This document shows positions 61,406 through 64,000 of a DNA stretch of 64,000 nucleotides, piece by piece (the first letter of the stretch is position 1; each line of letters opens with the position of its first letter). Origin of the DNA: CAYXTW01 sp964452645 (GTDB taxonomy: Bacteria; Zixibacteria; MSB-5A5; GN15; PGXB01). The stretch covers positions 1 to 64,000 of the forward strand of contig CAYVMO010000003.1 of assembly GCA_964452645.1 (NCBI GenBank). The letters run 5' to 3'. Below the pieces are notes generated by a model that had not been told where the DNA came from, made no database searches, and saw only the letters and a program-made list of their open reading frames with translations. The translations under genes and the position numbers were made by a program.

Positions 61406-61434
61406 AAGTTACTTAAAAAGAAGGCTTTTGTCAA
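61406..61434 (-). promoter_or_regulatory. Sigma-70 promoter of the SBBP protein gene
   Basis: On the minus strand TTGACA (61434-61429), 17 bases, TAACTT (61411-61406). Transcription would start near 61400, which supports a start codon at 61319. Confidence 0.6.
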
Positions 61435-61496
61435 GTATTTTGTCTATGCGAAATCTGAAAATCAATGCCGGATACGGCAATAGGACCGAAAGAACG

Positions 61497-62276
61497 TCAT
61501 AAAAGGCATTTCTTGACCGCATTTTCTATCTGTTCCAGATCGATACAGGTGTTTTTGCAGGGGCCTTCCGGTCTGCGATTCGGAAATCCAATAACCGGTA
61601 TATGCGTATTAACATCTTTAAATCCTGATAAAAGATCACGTTCACATGCTATAGCTATAATAACTTTCGGCCTTATTTCCCTTATCTTTAGCCGTGCCTC
61701 GGAGCCCCCGCCGACGGTGGCCATGTGGAAGTTATACGTATCCCGAAGCTTACGAAGCGCAATATTGGTTTCTTTTGTAAGGCAGCGGGGGAGAAGAAGG
61801 AGAAGCCTGTCTGAAGCTGCTCGGATGGAACGCGAACCGATTATTATATTATGCACCTTAAGGAAGGAATTGGTCAGCCTTTCCCTCGAAATTCCCATAA
61901 TGCGGCCTACGGTTGTTACCAGGGACAATAGCCTATTTACCAGATGAGGGATGATAACGAATCTGGTGATCGGGCGCCGGGTCATTGCCGCCCAGACGAA
62001 TAATAGAAGCCAAAGAAGCAGAACTCCGCTGAAGGCCAAAAAAAGGAATGAAAAAAGTTCCGCCACCAGCGAACCGGCCGAAATCAATCGCGGATAAATC
62101 AACCATAAAAAAAGCCCGGCCGCTATAATTAACAAAAAGGTCGTCAGCATTGCCATCCCGAGGAATACTCGAGAATCGGTCTCGGTCGATTCCGGCATCG
62201 CTTTTCCGTCCCAGTCCAGCCATTCATCGCCCAGCTTGCGATCGAGGCTCTTTTTTATTGGCTGTGGTTTTGTCAT
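61497..62276 (-). CDS. DUF116 membrane protein
   Basis: A 259-residue protein. Two membrane segments lie at about 36-60 (VFLGMAMLTTFLLIIAAGLF) and 75-100 (FLFLAFSGVLLLWLLLFVW), followed by a soluble DUF116 domain: RLLLLLPRCLTKETN, ATVGGGSEARLKIREIRPKV, IIAIACERDLLSGF and IGFPNRRPEGPCKNTCIDLE. In family members I recall a Cys-rich segment after the first motif; here that part (NIALRKLRDTYNFHM) has no Cys, so a metal site may be lost. The ATG at 62276 falls on the predicted transcription start. Function unknown. Confidence 0.8.
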   Translation of the reverse strand: MTKPQPIKKSLDRKLGDEWLDWDGKAMPESTETDSRVFLGMAMLTTFLLIIAAGLFLWLIYPRLISAGSLVAELFSFLFLAFSGVLLLWLLLFVWAAMTRRPITRFVIIPHLVNRLLSLVTTVGRIMGISRERLTNSFLKVHNIIIGSRSIRAASDRLLLLLPRCLTKETNIALRKLRDTYNFHMATVGGGSEARLKIREIRPKVIIAIACERDLLSGFKDVNTHIPVIGFPNRRPEGPCKNTCIDLEQIENAVKKCLL

Positions 62277-62282
62277 AATTCG

Positions 62283-62311
62283 AATATATATACGCAAGAT
62301 AATTCGGTCAA
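62283..62311 (-). promoter_or_regulatory. Sigma-70 promoter of the DUF116 gene, possibly leaderless
   Basis: On the minus strand TTGACC (62311-62306), 17 bases, TATATT (62288-62283). Transcription would start at about 62276, which is the first base of the likely ATG, so the mRNA may have no leader. The upstream in-frame start at 62297 lies between the -35 and -10 elements and cannot be used. Confidence 0.65.
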
Positions 62312-63187
62312 TATAGAAAGATAAAAGGCCTATTTCAAATGAGCGTTAATTCATTAATTCCCGGCCATTTGGATTGAAAAATGAAAAAGGGAAAAAATTT
62401 TGACTTACGCTGCCAGGAAGGCGAATTACAAATATATTTTTTCGACATAAACTAAAAGGAGCTCCACCCTCACTATGGAGCTCCTTCATCCCCACCTCAA
62501 TTACCCTTCACCGCCATATTATATAAAGAGTAACTAACTTCGAGATATTATAGTATCAATCCTTATGCCAAGATCGGTTCCGGTTTTTTTCATATTTTTA
62601 AGCTCCTCGGTGGCAATATGTTAGTTCGACCTTCTGGTATCAGGGGATTGGCGGAATAAAAGCCACCGGACGCAGAAAATGCGCCCTAATATCCGACTGA
62701 GACTCCGGTCGATACGCAATGCGCATTATAATAATAAGTTACAAAACACAAAATCTGCGATGGGGCAAAAAGCAGATTTTAACATGCGTCGAATAAATCG
62801 TAATTCCGGATTGTCTGATAAATTTCGATGATAACCTGCTGATAAAAGCATACTTATCTATTCAATTGAATAATTACCCGATTAATAGAAAGCAATTTAA
62901 TTTCCTCCTCAAACTGCCTCTCTCTTAATTCATTAAATAAAAATATGTTGCGGATGCAAGCGTCGGCCATGGTCTCTTTTCGGCGTTGCCGATGACAAAA
63001 ATTTTCGATTTAATTAACTTCCGTACCGGAAATATGCAAGGGCCGAATTATACAAAAGTCGAGTTTAGCAAACAGTAACTATCTGTATAATAAACTGTTA
63101 TTTGAATTATTGTTGATATAATAATCCATTATCCGATTATATGTAAAAAATATTTTAACCTTCTTAACATTAGGATCAACTTTTTAC
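62312..63187. other. Gene-free stretch of nearly 900 bases
   Basis: No reading frame of note on either strand. The only clear structure is a hairpin at 62456-62486 (aaggagctcca/tggagctcctt). Further on there is a pair aatgcgc (about 62678) and gcgcatt (about 62722) and scattered AT-rich sequence. It does not match any tRNA, rRNA or riboswitch I can recognise. It could hold a small RNA, regulatory sites, or decayed coding sequence. Confidence 0.5.
62456..62486. repeat. Perfect 11-base hairpin
   Basis: Arms 62456-62466 and 62476-62486 (aaggagctcca/tggagctcctt) with a nine-base loop. On the minus strand it is followed by ttagttt, which hints at a terminator in that direction, yet no minus-strand gene lies upstream within 1,500 bases. 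Confidence 0.6.
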
Positions 63188-63215
63188 TTGACAGACAGTA
63201 ATCAATTTATAAAAT
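63188..63215 (+). promoter_or_regulatory. Sigma-70 promoter of the XRE-cupin / speD unit
   Basis: TTGACA (63188-63193), 16 bases, TAAAAT (63210-63215). Transcription would start near 63222, 35 bases before the ATG. Confidence 0.65.
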
Positions 63216-63256
63216 AGGGATACTTTATTAAACTTTTAAGAGGCTTTTGCTAAACT

Positions 63257-63799
63257 ATGAAGCTTGAGATCGGACAAAAAATAAAGGCTTTGCGTCAGGC
63301 GTCGGAATTAACACAATCGGAACTGGCCGCACGAGCGCGATTAACCAAGGGATTTATTTCCCAGTTTGAGAGAGATCAAACTTCCATCTCGCTCGACTCG
63401 CTTCTGGATATTCTCGATGCCCTCGGCATTACGATAACGGAATTTTTCGGTGATCTCGGCCAGGCGCGCAAAGTGTTTTCTCCCAGGGACAGGATATCCG
63501 TCGAAGAAAAAAAGGTTAGCCGTTTCGAAATCCTTATTCCGGGGAGTACCAATAATCTGATGGATCCTCTTATGATAAGTCTCGAACCGGGGGAAAAGCT
63601 TGATAAAGACGGACCGCACGCCGGAGAAGAATTCGGCTATGTGTTTTCCGGGACTTTGACGCTGGTTTTCGGCAAGAAAACACATAAAGTGCCGCCGCGG
63701 CATTGTTTTTATTTCGAGGCTGATCAGTCGCATCAGTTAATCAACTGGGGGAAGGCTAAGGTCAACTTTTTGTGGATAACATCGCCGCCGCAGATGTAA
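63257..63799 (+). CDS. XRE-family regulator with C-terminal cupin
   Basis: A 180-residue regulator. Residues 8-62 form a helix-turn-helix (IKALRQASELTQSELAARAR, LTKGFISQFERDQTSISLDS), and residues 105-178 a cupin barrel (MISLEPGEKLDKDGPHAGEE, FGYVFSGTLTLVFGKKTHKV, CFYFEADQSHQLINWG). This architecture is that of PuuR and similar regulators, in which the cupin binds a small ligand, often a polyamine or amino acid. The next gene, 33 bases on, is speD, which fits control of polyamine synthesis. Confidence 0.9.
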   Translation: MKLEIGQKIKALRQASELTQSELAARARLTKGFISQFERDQTSISLDSLLDILDALGITITEFFGDLGQARKVFSPRDRISVEEKKVSRFEILIPGSTNNLMDPLMISLEPGEKLDKDGPHAGEEFGYVFSGTLTLVFGKKTHKVPPRHCFYFEADQSHQLINWGKAKVNFLWITSPPQM

Positions 63800-63832
63800 A
63801 GGAAAACCTTTTGAGTAAGGAAGGGAAACGAT

Positions 63833-64000
63833 ATGAAAATACTCGGACGTCACCTGGTCGCGGAACTTTCCGATTGCAATGCAAGAGTTTTGAATGACTT
63901 GCCGGAACTTAAACGTTCTCTGCTGGAGGCGGCCCGACGATCGGGGGCATTGGTTGTCGACTCTGTTTTTCATCGATACAATCCCCAGGGTCTATCCGGT
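63833..64000 (+). CDS. speD: S-adenosylmethionine decarboxylase proenzyme (partial, runs off the window)
   Basis: The first 56 codons of a bacterial AdoMet decarboxylase: MKILGRHLVAELSDC, LKRSLLEAARRSGALVVDS and FHRYNPQGLSG, all typical of the short SpeD class. The pyruvoyl-forming Ser and the cleavage site lie beyond the edge and are not seen. The enzyme supplies aminopropyl groups for spermidine. AAGGGAAA lies upstream of the ATG. It follows the XRE-cupin regulator by 33 bases on the same strand. Confidence 0.92.
   Translation, partial: MKILGRHLVAELSDCNARVLNDLPELKRSLLEAARRSGALVVDSVFHRYNPQGLSG

Noticed and set aside
62600..62760. Segment that at first looked like a tRNA or riboswitch (ttagttcgacc, paired ggtggc/gccacc)
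   Set aside because: No cloverleaf could be drawn and no known riboswitch core is present; pairs are short and far apart.

Overview
The window reads as a chromosomal segment of an uncultured, diderm, flagellated bacterium of the FCB group. Candidate phylum Zixibacteria or a close relative is the best fit. This is inferred from large secreted beta-propeller and FG-GAP proteins, a dockerin-like tail built on the motif NIFDITYLI, FlgD-like Por-type sorting tails (NPFNPST), gingipain-type (C25) proteins and a DAP-type cell-wall cluster. Base composition is moderate. Promoters with a TTGACA-like -35, a 17-base spacer and a TATAAT-like -10 recur in front of most transcription units. No rRNA, tRNA, CRISPR array, transposase or phage gene was seen.

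Layout. 1-955: non-coding, packed with hairpins and dispersed repeats. 956-5817 (minus): a four-gene signalling and transport operon (membrane histidine kinase, CBS protein, a response-regulator receiver fused to a DASS-family anion transporter, and a stand-alone receiver). 6062-10709 (minus): an FHA-GAF-PP2C phosphatase coupled to a transmembrane Ser/Thr kinase with TPRs. 10928-16040 (minus): a large FN3/FG-GAP/BNR lipoprotein, a small beta-barrel-like protein and a small secreted protein. 16353-23437: two dockerin-tailed secreted proteins (one a C25 protein without its catalytic Cys) and a small Por-tailed protein. 23741-31123: housekeeping and accessory genes (Nudix, DUF2752, TM2, TfoX-like, two GNATs, FKBP, HXXEE, CPBP protease, nitroreductase, two methyltransferases). 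31345-40030: a Por-tailed propeller protein, a FemAB-like gene with three glycosyltransferases, and an intact C25 peptidase. 40441-56496: a compact dcw cluster (mraZ, rsmH, ftsL, ftsI, murE, murF, mraY, murD, ftsW, murG, murC, ftsQ, ftsA, ftsZ) in which most genes overlap or nearly touch. 56728-57501: flagellin. 57579-62276 (minus): a giant SBBP/thrombospondin-3/dockerin protein and a DUF116 membrane protein. 62277-63256: a gene-free stretch. 63257-64000: an XRE-cupin regulator followed by the start of speD, cut by the window edge.

How the genes work together. The dcw cluster makes lipid II and the divisome; the four 10-base-spaced TGGA boxes on the mraZ promoter suggest MraZ autoregulation. 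The secreted proteins fall into two classes by C-terminal tail, dockerin-like or Por/FlgD-like, which points to two ways of fixing proteins at the cell surface. The most unusual items are the receiver-transporter fusion with its kinase and CBS partner, which suggests phosphorylation-controlled transport, and the large lipoprotein in which the two halves of a glutamine-amidotransferase-like domain lie in reversed order around a BNR array. All functional statements come from reading motifs; no search was run.
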